Assembly: GCF_002352765.1 (NCBI RefSeq)
Contig: NZ_KZ293963.1
Location: 3,126,559 to 3,190,558 of the forward strand
Length of the DNA: 64,000 nt
Source of the DNA: Alteribacter populi
GTDB lineage: Bacteria; Bacillota; Bacilli; Bacillales; Salisediminibacteriaceae
Reading direction: 5' to 3'
The position numbers were made by a program, and so were the translations under genes. The notes below the pieces were generated by a model. That model worked only from the letters and a program-made list of their open reading frames with translations. It was not told the origin of the DNA and ran no database searches. Within the stretch, counting starts at the first letter, position 1; every line of letters starts with the position of its first letter. Of the stretch, positions 52,532-60,577 are shown one piece after another.

Positions 52532-53155
52532 ATGTCGCCAAAAGTAAGTGAATCATACAAATGGGAGAAAAGAAAAGAAATCCTGCAAGCTGCCAGGCAA
52601 GTGTTTATTAAAGAGGGATTTACCGATGCAACGATGCAAGACATTATCGATAAAGCTAGAATATCGCGAGGTGCTCTGTACGCTTATTTCGATAATATAG
52701 AGCATGTTTTTATTGAAGTCCTTCAATTTGATGACCAAGAAGAACTTCTGTTGTTTGAACAGAATGGTGATACATTTTCGTGGCCACATATTAAAAAATG
52801 GGTACTAGATCAGCAAATTAAGATTGAAGCTACTCATCAAACGCTCGTTCTTGCCAAGGCGGAATTTTTTCTTTCATCAAAGTATGTGAAGAATAAAGAT
52901 CGTTTTCCATATATTACAGAACGCTATGAGCGTATAGTTGAAGCAACAAAAGTGGTTATTGAAAAAGGAGTTGAACGAGGAGAATTCAAGTCTCGTCAAT
53001 CTCCAGAATCAATTGCCGGTTTTCTAATTTCGTTTCTTGATGGTCTCATGTTGAACACATTCCAGTTAGGACCAGATAGGACAAACGTCAGTGACCAGCT
53101 ATCAGCGATCCTTTTTTCATTAGAAGCGATGCTTTGTCCGGTCGAAGAAAAATAA
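52532..53155 (+). CDS. TetR/AcrR family regulator
   Basis: The 207-residue protein has the TetR HTH (RKEILQAARQVFIKEGFTDATMQDIIDKARISRGALYAYFDNIEHVF) and a helical ligand domain. It is the first gene of a likely operon with the GNAT and nucleotidyltransferase genes and has two operator palindromes in its promoter. Confidence 0.92.
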   Translation: MSPKVSESYKWEKRKEILQAARQVFIKEGFTDATMQDIIDKARISRGALYAYFDNIEHVFIEVLQFDDQEELLLFEQNGDTFSWPHIKKWVLDQQIKIEATHQTLVLAKAEFFLSSKYVKNKDRFPYITERYERIVEATKVVIEKGVERGEFKSRQSPESIAGFLISFLDGLMLNTFQLGPDRTNVSDQLSAILFSLEAMLCPVEEK

Positions 53156-53173
53156 ACGATAGGAGTGTTTATC

Positions 53174-53704
53174 TTGTTTGAATCTTCGAGAATTGTTTTT
53201 AGAAAAATGACAGTAGAAGATACAGAACTATATCATACGTGGAGAAATGACATGGAGGTGATGCGTTCAACTAGTCCTTCATTAGATACTTATCATTTGG
53301 ATTCGACAGTAGATTTTGTTCAACAAATCTTAGGTACAAACTCCTCTAAATGCTACATCATACAGGAGAAACACTTACAAACTCCTATCGGCATTACCTC
53401 ATTAATTAATATTGACGATAAGAACCGTAATGCTGAATGTATTATTGATATTGGTGAGAAGGAGTATTGGGGAAAGGGGTATGGCACAGAGGCTATGAAG
53501 TTACTTCTTGATTTTGCTTTTCTAGAACTGAACATGCATCGAGTGTCATTAAGCGTTTTTTCCTTTAATAAAAATGCGATTCATTTGTATGAAAAGATAG
53601 GGTTTAGCAACGAGGGTAAATCACGCCAAAGCCTGTTTCGAGAGGGAAAATGGCATGATACTATTCATATGGGATTGCTTCAGAATGAATATATAAAGCA
53701 GTAG
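53174..53704 (+). CDS. GNAT family N-acetyltransferase (RimJ/RimL-like)
   Basis: TTG 53174 lies eight bases after AGGAG; GTG 53165 is too close to it. The 176-residue protein shows the acetyl-CoA loop GKGYGTEAMKLLLDFAFLELNMHRVSLSVFSFNKNAIHLYEKIGF. It resembles the RimJ/SpeG side of GNAT. Substrate unknown. Between tetR and the nucleotidyltransferase gene. Confidence 0.88.
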   Translation: MFESSRIVFRKMTVEDTELYHTWRNDMEVMRSTSPSLDTYHLDSTVDFVQQILGTNSSKCYIIQEKHLQTPIGITSLINIDDKNRNAECIIDIGEKEYWGKGYGTEAMKLLLDFAFLELNMHRVSLSVFSFNKNAIHLYEKIGFSNEGKSRQSLFREGKWHDTIHMGLLQNEYIKQ

Positions 53705-53718
53705 GAGATGAGACTTTC

Positions 53719-54552
53719 GTGACTGTGCAAAAGATAATAAATGACGTAAAGAATGAATTTCAAGGCGTACCTGGCATTATAGGTGTCGTTTTAGGTGGTT
53801 CGAGAGCGAGAGGCACACATCGTCCGACTTCTGATATCGATATTGGGATTTATTACGATGAATCCAAGGGGTTTGACGTAAGAGAAGTTGGCAAGCTAGC
53901 TATGAAGCTAGATGACGATCATAGAGAGAAGATCGTTACGTCTTTAGGCGAATGGGGTTCCTGGATTAATGGGGGTGGATGGCTTGTCGTTGATGGCTAC
54001 CATGTTGATCTCATTTTCCGCGATGTAAACAGAGTGACACAGGTAATTGAGGACTGTTTAGTCGGGTCTGTTTCAACGAACTATCATGCTGGTCACCCGC
54101 ATGCCTACTTGAATGTGATGTATATGGGGGAAATTTCGATTTGTCACATTTTAGTTGACCCGACAAATAGAATTACTGAATTAAAAGCAAAGACGATGCC
54201 ATATCCACATGCATTGAAAGGCGCCATAACCAGTTACTTTATGTTTGAAGCGTCTTTTTCTATGATGTTTGCTAATGATAACGTTGATAAAGATGATGTC
54301 TCCTATGTTTCCGGGCATTGCTTCCGAACCGTTTCCTGTTTAAATCAAGTATTATTTGCTAAAAACGAAGAATACTGCATTAATGAAAAGAAGGCAGTTG
54401 CGATGGTTAACGGTTTTAACATCAAACCACATAGCTACAAGGAAAGGGTAGATAATGTCTTCGCAAAGCTGTCTACCGACCCAACCAGTACAAGAGAGGG
54501 AGTAGCGATACTTCAAGAGCTTGTCACGGAAATAGAACATTTATTAAATTGA
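53719..54552 (+). CDS. Nucleotidyltransferase domain protein
   Basis: The 277-residue protein from GTG 53719 has a Pol-beta-type nucleotidyltransferase motif: GGSRARGTHRPTSDIDIGIYY with the two metal Asp, and a later VDGYHVDLIF Asp. The C-terminal helical part is unassigned. It could modify an antibiotic or a tRNA-like target; a resistance role is only suggested by the context. It is 14 bases from the GNAT gene. Confidence 0.82.
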   Translation: MTVQKIINDVKNEFQGVPGIIGVVLGGSRARGTHRPTSDIDIGIYYDESKGFDVREVGKLAMKLDDDHREKIVTSLGEWGSWINGGGWLVVDGYHVDLIFRDVNRVTQVIEDCLVGSVSTNYHAGHPHAYLNVMYMGEISICHILVDPTNRITELKAKTMPYPHALKGAITSYFMFEASFSMMFANDNVDKDDVSYVSGHCFRTVSCLNQVLFAKNEEYCINEKKAVAMVNGFNIKPHSYKERVDNVFAKLSTDPTSTREGVAILQELVTEIEHLLN

Positions 54553-54582
54553 TAAACCTGCTTTGACGAATAAAAAAGATAA

Positions 54583-54634
54583 ACCAATAGAAAGCATCGT
54601 TTCTACTCAAACGGTGCTTTCTATTGGTTTTTTA
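54583..54634 (+). terminator. Terminator after the nucleotidyltransferase gene
   Basis: AAACCAATAGAAAGCATCG ... CGGTGCTTTCTATTGGTTT followed by T-run; about 20 bp stem. Confidence 0.93.
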
Positions 54635-54649
54635 TCCACCTTTAGATGG

Positions 54650-54752
54650 AGTCAAATTCAGACCGTAGTCTGTTAATCATTGGTGGAGCGGGGAGTATAA
54701 TCAATCTATAAGCTAATAAAGGAGGAACGGAAGAAAATGTTTGTTTAACGAC
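54650..54752 (+). pseudogene. Orphan promoter and ribosome site with a 3-codon frame
   Basis: CAGACCGTAGTCTG palindrome (operator-like), a TATAAT near 54697, then AAAGGAGG and ATG TTT GTT TAA. The start signals of a gene survive while its body is gone. Just downstream (54808-54870) lies the copy of the inverted repeat that is also found at 47862. Confidence 0.4.
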
Positions 54753-54807
54753 TAAAGCGTTTCTTTTGAGAGATTTTTCGGGAAGATTACTGAATCTACG
54801 TAGGTTT

Positions 54808-54880
54808 TCGACTTGTTAAACAAACGTTTGTTTAAGTTGAGAGAATTGTAGTTAATGCTCGAGTTAAGGTTGTTTTCTAC
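54808..54880 (+). repeat. Diverged inverted-repeat copy, right, with perfect 20-bp palindrome
   Basis: TTAAACAAACGTTTGTTTAA at 54816-54835 is a perfect palindrome of TetR-operator type. The surrounding 70 bases match the minus strand of 47862-47965 at roughly 80 percent by eye. Confidence 0.55.
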
Positions 54881-55061
54881 CAGTAGTGTCCCTTCCAAAG
54901 CACTCGGTTACCAAATAAAACCCCCCATTATGCCACTTAACTTAACCTAATCGAACAGTGCCATTCTACAAGCTGCCAATAAAATGATATATTTCCCATC
55001 CATATGTAATATGCTGGAATGTAAAACGTGAGAGCAATGATTTTTTGAAAGGGTGAAAAAA

Positions 55062-56057
55062 GTGAAGAATTCCAATAACAATGAAACTAATTCTGACCTT
55101 GCCATTGAAGCAACTGGACTCGTCAAGACGTTTGGTGAAAATAGAGCGGTCGATGGTGTAGATCTGGTTGTACAAAAAGGTACGGTTTATGGTTTTTTAG
55201 GACCTAATGGTGCAGGTAAAACGACGACGATTCGGATGCTTGCTACGTTGCTTCAACCCGATGAAGGAGGAGCACAGATCCTTGGGTATGACCTTGTAGA
55301 AGAGGCAGACGAGGTTCGAAGCAAAGTCAGTCTAACAGGACAATTTGCCTCGGTTGATGAAGATCTTTCAGGTCTTGAGAACCTCATATTGATTGCCCGC
55401 CTTCTAGGTTACTCACGAAAGCAGGCAAAGGAAAGGGCGTACGAATTACTTAAGGCATTTGGTCTGGAAGACGCAGCAAAGCGGCAGGTGAAAAAATATT
55501 CTGGGGGTATGAGGCGGAGAATCGATATTGCTGCGAGTATCGTTGTCACTCCAGATTTGTTATTTCTAGATGAACCCACGACAGGGCTCGATCCACGCAG
55601 TCGTAATCAAGTTTGGGAGATTGTTCGAGCACTTGTCAGTACGGGTACGACCGTTTTGTTAACAACGCAATACCTAGATGAAGCAGACCAGCTGGCTGAT
55701 CGGATTGCCGTGATTGATCAAGGGAAGATCATTGCGGAAGGGACGAGTGGTGAGCTTAAAGCATCTGTGGGATCGGGAGCGCTACATGTTCGGTTGCTTC
55801 ACCCTGAAGTTCGACCACAAGCAGAACAATTACTAGCTGAGAAATTAGCGACTTCCATTCAGCTCTCATCGGATCCAGCTGCGCTTTCTGCTCAGATCTC
55901 GGACACCGAGCGTGTCGCCTATGCTCTCAGAGAATTGTCTCGGGCCAACATTACTGTTACTGATTTTTCATTAGGGCAGCCAAGTCTTGATGAGGTGTTC
56001 CTTAGTTTGACCGGACGACCAGCTGATGATGATGACACGACTGAGGAGGTAAGATGA
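55062..56057 (+). CDS. DrrA-type ABC exporter ATPase
   Basis: GTG 55062 is seven bases after AAAGGG; GTG 55053 would overlap it. The 331-residue ATPase has Walker A GPNGAGKTTTIRML, signature YSGGMRRR, Walker B LLFLDEPTTGLDPRSRNQVW and a C-terminal domain of the daunorubicin-resistance (DrrA) type ending SLDEVFLSLTG. Partner of the permease that overlaps its stop. Confidence 0.93.
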   Translation: MKNSNNNETNSDLAIEATGLVKTFGENRAVDGVDLVVQKGTVYGFLGPNGAGKTTTIRMLATLLQPDEGGAQILGYDLVEEADEVRSKVSLTGQFASVDEDLSGLENLILIARLLGYSRKQAKERAYELLKAFGLEDAAKRQVKKYSGGMRRRIDIAASIVVTPDLLFLDEPTTGLDPRSRNQVWEIVRALVSTGTTVLLTTQYLDEADQLADRIAVIDQGKIIAEGTSGELKASVGSGALHVRLLHPEVRPQAEQLLAEKLATSIQLSSDPAALSAQISDTERVAYALRELSRANITVTDFSLGQPSLDEVFLSLTGRPADDDDTTEEVR

Positions 56058-56899
56058 TGACTACATCTTCTAAAACGCGAAATAAGATTGAGATAGATGA
56101 AACGTTGCAAGCAGCGCTTTCAAATCGCAAACGTCCTTCTAAACCGAATGCATTGACCAACTCACTTACATTCGGCTGGAGAGCATTCCTGAAGATTAGA
56201 TATGTTCCTGAGCAATTGTTCGATGTCACTGTGTTTCCGATCATGTTCTTATTAATGTTTACCTATCTGTTTGGAGGTGCAATTGCTGGGTCAACGGGCG
56301 ATTATTTGCAGTTTCTTCTGCCGGGCATTCTCGGCATGACAGTGGTGACGATCACGATGTATACCGGGATGGAGCTGAACAACGACATTACCAAGGGGGT
56401 ATTTGACCGTTTCCGTTCATTACCAATCTGGCGGCCATCTGTTCTCGTCGGTGCTTTGCTCGTGGATGCGGTTCGTTACACGATGGCGTCTGCAATTATG
56501 ATCACGCTAGGTCTGGTGCTCGGTTTTCGACCAGAAGGAGGCGTACTAGGAGTGGTGGCAGCGGTGGCTTTGCTAGTCGTATTCTCGTTTAGCCTGTCAT
56601 GGATATGGACCACTCTCGGATTGATTTTGAGAACGGAAAAATCACTAATGGGCGTCAGTATGATGGTTTTGTTCCCGTTAACCTTTGTTAGTAACGTTTT
56701 CGTAGATCCAGAGACACTACCTTCTTGGTTGCAATCATTTGTGGAAGTAAACCCAGTTTCGCTTTTGGTGACGGCAGTGCGCGGTTTGATGCACGGTACG
56801 GTGACGTTTGACCAGGTTGGGTGGGTGCTCTTAGCATCCGTAGTGATAACGGCCATTTTCGCTCCATTAACTATGTATTTGTATCGGAATAAAAAATAA
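56054..56899 (+). CDS. DrrB-type ABC-2 permease
   Basis: The 281-residue permease has about six membrane helices and the ABC-2 signature region (FPLTFVSNVFVDPETLPSWLQSFVEVNPVSLLVTAVRGLM). It overlaps the ATPase gene by four bases. Together they form a drug- or lipid-export system; the substrate is unknown. Confidence 0.92.
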   Translation: MMTTSSKTRNKIEIDETLQAALSNRKRPSKPNALTNSLTFGWRAFLKIRYVPEQLFDVTVFPIMFLLMFTYLFGGAIAGSTGDYLQFLLPGILGMTVVTITMYTGMELNNDITKGVFDRFRSLPIWRPSVLVGALLVDAVRYTMASAIMITLGLVLGFRPEGGVLGVVAAVALLVVFSFSLSWIWTTLGLILRTEKSLMGVSMMVLFPLTFVSNVFVDPETLPSWLQSFVEVNPVSLLVTAVRGLMHGTVTFDQVGWVLLASVVITAIFAPLTMYLYRNKK

Positions 56900-56959
56900 A
56901 TCGACTAAGCGGGGTGTAAAACCTAGATTTAAATGTTATAAGTGCTAGCCTTGTTTAAA

Positions 56960-57008
56960 AAAAGGGTGTTTCAATTGGTGGACAAAAAACAGTTGAAGCA
57001 CCCTTTAC
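56960..57008 (+). terminator. Terminator-like hairpin after the ABC pair
   Basis: AAAGGGTGTTTCAA ... TTGAAGCACCCTTT; T-run short. Confidence 0.65.
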
Positions 57009-57047
57009 TTATAAATTGAAGTTCGTGAAAGGTAGTGTGAATCAAGG

Positions 57048-57566
57048 TTGAAAAAACAAGGAGAAACGTCTTTATTGTCTCATCTGATCGCAATACTATT
57101 GTTACCGTTTAATGTGACCGTGATTATTCCTTCGCTCTTATTGTTTCTCTTCAATAACGCGATGCTTTGGCGGTTGGACTTTCCACTAACTGCCTTTATC
57201 TTGTTACTCGGTGCCACATGCACCTTAATAGGTTTAACTCTTGTAACGGCAACGGTAAGGCAGTTTGCTACTAGAGGAAGAGGAACGTTAGCACCTTGGA
57301 ATGCTCCTAAAAATCTAGTTGTTACTGGTCCTTATCAATACACGAGAAATCCCATGATCAGTGGAGTTGTTTTTATTTTATTAGGAGAAATGATCTTATT
57401 TGGTTCGGTTCCATTACTCTTCTGGTTCTTGTTATTTTCAGTTGTGAACTATACCTACTTCATAGTTGGAGAAGAGCCTGCTTTACAAAAGAAGTTCGGT
57501 GAGGAGTATGCTCAATATAAAAAGAATGTACCTAGATTAATACCGAGAAGAACGCCGTGGAATTGA
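57048..57566 (+). CDS. Isoprenylcysteine carboxyl methyltransferase family membrane protein
   Basis: The 172-residue protein has four hydrophobic segments and the ICMT/PEMT signature VVTGPYQYTRNPMISGVVF followed by VGEEPALQKKFGEEYAQYKKNVPRLIP. TTG 57048 gives a natural N-terminus, but its ribosome site is poor, so the start is uncertain. The family methylates lipids or isoprenoid-linked groups; the substrate here is unknown. Confidence 0.82.
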   Translation: MKKQGETSLLSHLIAILLLPFNVTVIIPSLLLFLFNNAMLWRLDFPLTAFILLLGATCTLIGLTLVTATVRQFATRGRGTLAPWNAPKNLVVTGPYQYTRNPMISGVVFILLGEMILFGSVPLLFWFLLFSVVNYTYFIVGEEPALQKKFGEEYAQYKKNVPRLIPRRTPWN

Positions 57567-57680
57567 AAATAATGAGTTTCTTTTACTAGACCATGTTTTT
57601 AATAGCCTTCTGAACGGGAATGGATTCGTAAGAGGTCATTGTCACATTTGAATATTCCAGTTAAGTGGAGGTGAGATGCT

Positions 57681-58037
57681 GTGATTAGAAAGCTAGACTC
57701 AAGTAAGGGGAATGTCTTGGAATATGAAGTGAAAAGTAAGATGACAAAAGAAGAAAATGATCAGCTTATGGTAGAAGTTTCAGCAGCCATTGAGAGATTT
57801 GGAGAAGTTCGGTTGCTTGTTCGGTTGTGGGATATGCCGGGAGTCGAGTTTTCAGCTATCGATGACCGGTTGAAGTTTGCGAAAGATCATTTAATTGACA
57901 TTGAACGATATGCCCTTGTGAGCGATTCTAATTTAGCTGAGTACCTGGCCGAAGTGACAGACACCGTGACGGGGATTGACCTTCGCCACTTTCGAATGGA
58001 AGAGGAAGCTGAGGCAAGAGCCTGGGTGCATGAGTAA
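57681..58037 (+). CDS. SpoIIAA-like STAS-fold protein (DUF3478)
   Basis: The 118-residue protein from GTG 57681 shows the SpoIIAA-like pattern: NVLEYEVKSKMTKEENDQLMVEVSAAIERFGEVRLLVRL ... and a C-terminal FRMEEEAEARAWVHE close to the family signature. It is a small cytoplasmic protein of unknown role. Own transcription unit, followed by a terminator. Confidence 0.85.
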   Translation: MIRKLDSSKGNVLEYEVKSKMTKEENDQLMVEVSAAIERFGEVRLLVRLWDMPGVEFSAIDDRLKFAKDHLIDIERYALVSDSNLAEYLAEVTDTVTGIDLRHFRMEEEAEARAWVHE

Positions 58038-58063
58038 TAAATCACTTGAAAAGCTTAAAACGA

Positions 58064-58104
58064 TAGAAGGGAAGTAGTTTGGTAAAACTGCTTCCCGTTT
58101 TTTG
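58064..58104 (+). terminator. Terminator after the SpoIIAA-like gene
   Basis: AAACG..GGGAAGTAGTTT ... AACTGCTTCCC..GTTTTTT. Confidence 0.85.
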
Positions 58105-58120
58105 AAAGGTAGAATTTTTA

Positions 58121-58204
58121 AGTAGACAGCTACCTTTACGCCGCTCGTCTCAAGGGTATTCTTCCCTTGAGACTTAAAAATATGCGGCGGAAGCTAACGC
58201 TGCT
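58121..58204. repeat. Long-hairpin dispersed repeat, copy 2
   Basis: AGACAGCTACCTTTACGCCGC, GTCTCAAGGG/CCCTTGAGAC, then GCGGCGGAAGCT. About 85 percent like copy 1 at 26481-26570 by eye; the inner stem gained one pair and the loop changed. Confidence 0.75.
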
Positions 58205-58351
58205 ACGATAAACCTTCAGCTATCCGGATCGTTTGACTAATCCTAATGCCGCATGCGGACCGCGGCCGGATATGTGTCAGGATCATGGCGAGTTCTTCAG
58301 GAGTGCTGGAAGCTACCCGCCCACTATGAAAAAACAATTTTAGCGGGCTTT

Positions 58352-58381
58352 TAAAAAATGCAGTAACTTCGTTTATTACTA
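58352..58381 (-). terminator. Terminator of the organic-acid operon
   Basis: On the minus strand AGTAATAAACGAAGTTACT followed by GCATTTTTT. Confidence 0.6.
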
Positions 58382-58409
58382 TGCTTCAAAAGGGTGAAAA
58401 GCCCCTTCT

Positions 58410-59990
58410 CTACTTCGCTAGTTCTTTCTGCCGTAGTTCAACGCGGCGTATTTTTCCTGATGTTGTCTTCGGAAGTTCTTCCAAAAACTCAATTTGACGT
58501 GGGTATTTGTACGGCGCTGTAATGTCTTTCGTATGGTTTTGAAGTTCTTTTACTAAGTCTTCATCTTGTGTCCTTGACGCGTCTCGCAGAACGACATAAG
58601 CCTTGACGATGCTACCGCGAATTTCATCTGGTGCGGCAACCACAGCGCATTCCCGAACGGCCGGGTGTTTTAGTAGTGCGTCTTCAACTTCAAAAGGGCC
58701 AATCGTGTAGCCGGAGCTGATAATAATGTCGTCACTTCTGCCTTCAAACCAGAAGTAGCCGTCTTCGTCTCGTGAAGCTTGGTCACCTGTTAAGTACCAA
58801 TCCCCTCGAAAGGCTGATTGTGTGCGTTCGGGATCATCTAAGTACTCTTTAAATAGTGCTGGACAATCTTTGTGGACAGCAATATCACCGACTTCTCCAG
58901 CTTTAGTAGGTTCACCGTACTCGTTAATGATATCGACAGGGTTACCTGGCGTTGGTTTTCCCATCGAGCCAGGTTTTGTTGTCATCCCTTGCAGTGTACA
59001 GACGAGAAGGGTATTTTCGGTTTGTCCATAGCCATCCCGTAAATCAACGTTAAACGCGGAATGGAACGCTTCGATAACAGGGCGGTTTAGCGGTTCTCCA
59101 GCTGATACAGCACTTTTTAGTTTCGGCAGCTTATAGGAAGAGAGTTCATCTACTTTAGCCATGAGTCGATATTCAGTAGGTGTGCAACAAAGAACGGCGA
59201 TTTTTTCCTCTTCCAAAATGTCCAAATACGTTGTTGGGTCGAAGCTACCATTGTAAACAAAGGCTGTTGCACCGAGTGTAATTGTTGAAAGAAGCGGGCT
59301 CCAGATCCATTTTTGCCAGCCAGGTGCTGCTGTTGCCCAAACGAGGTCTCCTTCTTCGACACCGAGCCACTCTTTAGCAGCTGTGCGTACGTGGGCGTAA
59401 CCCCAGCCATGTGTGTGGACAACTCCTTTTGGATTTCCGGTTGTTCCAGATGTGTAGGATAAAAAGGCCATGTCATCACGCGTTGTCTGTTCTCCTTCAT
59501 AGACGACAGACTCTTTTTCCGCAAGAGATTCTAACGACTTCCAGCCTTTTTCTTCGCCACCGACGATGAATTTATTTTGCAGAACTGGGAGGTCTTCGTC
59601 GATGTCATTTACTTCACTCGTCGTTTTATAGTAGGCAACGATGCCTTTTGCTTTGGCATGATGAATACGATAGAGCAGATCTTTTTTACGCAGCATTTCT
59701 GAACTCGGGATCGCGACAATGCCGGCTTTTAAACAAGCGAGATAGGTCATATACGCTTCTGGAATACGTGGAAGGATGATAAGAACTTTATCACCTTTAC
59801 TAATACCTTGCTTTTTAAAGGCGAGTGCGATTTGGTTTGTTTTTTCCATTAGCTCCTTATAGTGAACGTCTCGGCGATTCCCTTGTTGATCGAGCCAGCG
59901 AATGGCGGTACGGGTATCGTCATTTGCATATTGGGAAAGTTCTTCTGCGATATTGTAGTGTTCGGGTGCGATTAATTCTTCTCGATTCAT
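58410..59990 (-). CDS. AMP-forming acyl-CoA synthetase (acyl-CoA synthetase MbcS-like)
   Basis: The 526-residue ANL enzyme has the P-loop YTSGTTGNPKGVVHTHG, the adenylate motif DGYGQTE, the hinge YLTGDQASRDEDGYFWFEGRSDDIIISSGY and the catalytic Lys in TTSGKIRR. It activates short or medium, possibly branched, acids to CoA esters. It is the last gene of a minus-strand operon with a symporter, which suggests uptake and activation of the same acid. Confidence 0.9.
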   Translation of the reverse strand: MNREELIAPEHYNIAEELSQYANDDTRTAIRWLDQQGNRRDVHYKELMEKTNQIALAFKKQGISKGDKVLIILPRIPEAYMTYLACLKAGIVAIPSSEMLRKKDLLYRIHHAKAKGIVAYYKTTSEVNDIDEDLPVLQNKFIVGGEEKGWKSLESLAEKESVVYEGEQTTRDDMAFLSYTSGTTGNPKGVVHTHGWGYAHVRTAAKEWLGVEEGDLVWATAAPGWQKWIWSPLLSTITLGATAFVYNGSFDPTTYLDILEEEKIAVLCCTPTEYRLMAKVDELSSYKLPKLKSAVSAGEPLNRPVIEAFHSAFNVDLRDGYGQTENTLLVCTLQGMTTKPGSMGKPTPGNPVDIINEYGEPTKAGEVGDIAVHKDCPALFKEYLDDPERTQSAFRGDWYLTGDQASRDEDGYFWFEGRSDDIIISSGYTIGPFEVEDALLKHPAVRECAVVAAPDEIRGSIVKAYVVLRDASRTQDEDLVKELQNHTKDITAPYKYPRQIEFLEELPKTTSGKIRRVELRQKELAK

Positions 59991-60003
59991 GATGAACTCC
60001 TCC

Positions 60004-60573
60004 TTAAGTAATGGTTCCAGTTGGTATGATCATGTAATAAATACTTGCAAAAAAAACAAAAACGGCAAAAACGGCTGCATACGCTTTCCAAGGAGCAAAA
60101 CCTTGCGTGATTTCATGGATTTTTACACAAATGAAATACATCCAAATAACGCCGGCCACTAAAGAAACAACGAGAGCGAATCCTCCGTCAATGCCTGTTA
60201 GGAAGGGGATGGCTAGTAATCCAGGCACTAAAGCAATCGAAGCAGAGCGACTCACTTCACTGATTTTACCTGGGCCACCAAAACCTCTCGCCCCTGCCCA
60301 GAGAAGCACGGTAAGACCGAGCTTTGTTAACCAAACGGAAAATAATCCGAATAAGATAAAAATTAGGGGAACGACTACGTTACGTAGCAGTTCGGATTCG
60401 AAACTTGCAACAAAGGATGCATTGGCCAAAATGCCAAAGATTCCATAGACGATGCCTACTGCAATGACAATGAGTCGGCTGTAAAGAATGGATTTAGGTG
60501 CATGTGCAAATGCCCGAAAAGAAGGGGCGTGAAGTAATATCATTTTTCCAATCATGTGAACGGTCTCCTTCAT
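60004..60573 (-). CDS. YIP1 family membrane protein
   Basis: The 189-residue protein has five hydrophobic segments and the YIP1 pattern in its second half (SRSASIALVPGLLAIPFL ... VKIHEITQGFAPWKAYAAV). It lies four bases after the symporter and 13 before the acyl-CoA synthetase, so it is cotranscribed. Role unknown. Confidence 0.82.
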   Translation of the reverse strand: MKETVHMIGKMILLHAPSFRAFAHAPKSILYSRLIVIAVGIVYGIFGILANASFVASFESELLRNVVVPLIFILFGLFSVWLTKLGLTVLLWAGARGFGGPGKISEVSRSASIALVPGLLAIPFLTGIDGGFALVVSLVAGVIWMYFICVKIHEITQGFAPWKAYAAVFAVFVFFASIYYMIIPTGTIT

Positions 60574-60577
60574 AACA

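Noticed and set aside
53719..54552. Definite aminoglycoside nucleotidyltransferase
   Set aside because: Only the general Pol-beta nucleotidyltransferase motif is visible; no drug-specific motif supports the narrower call.
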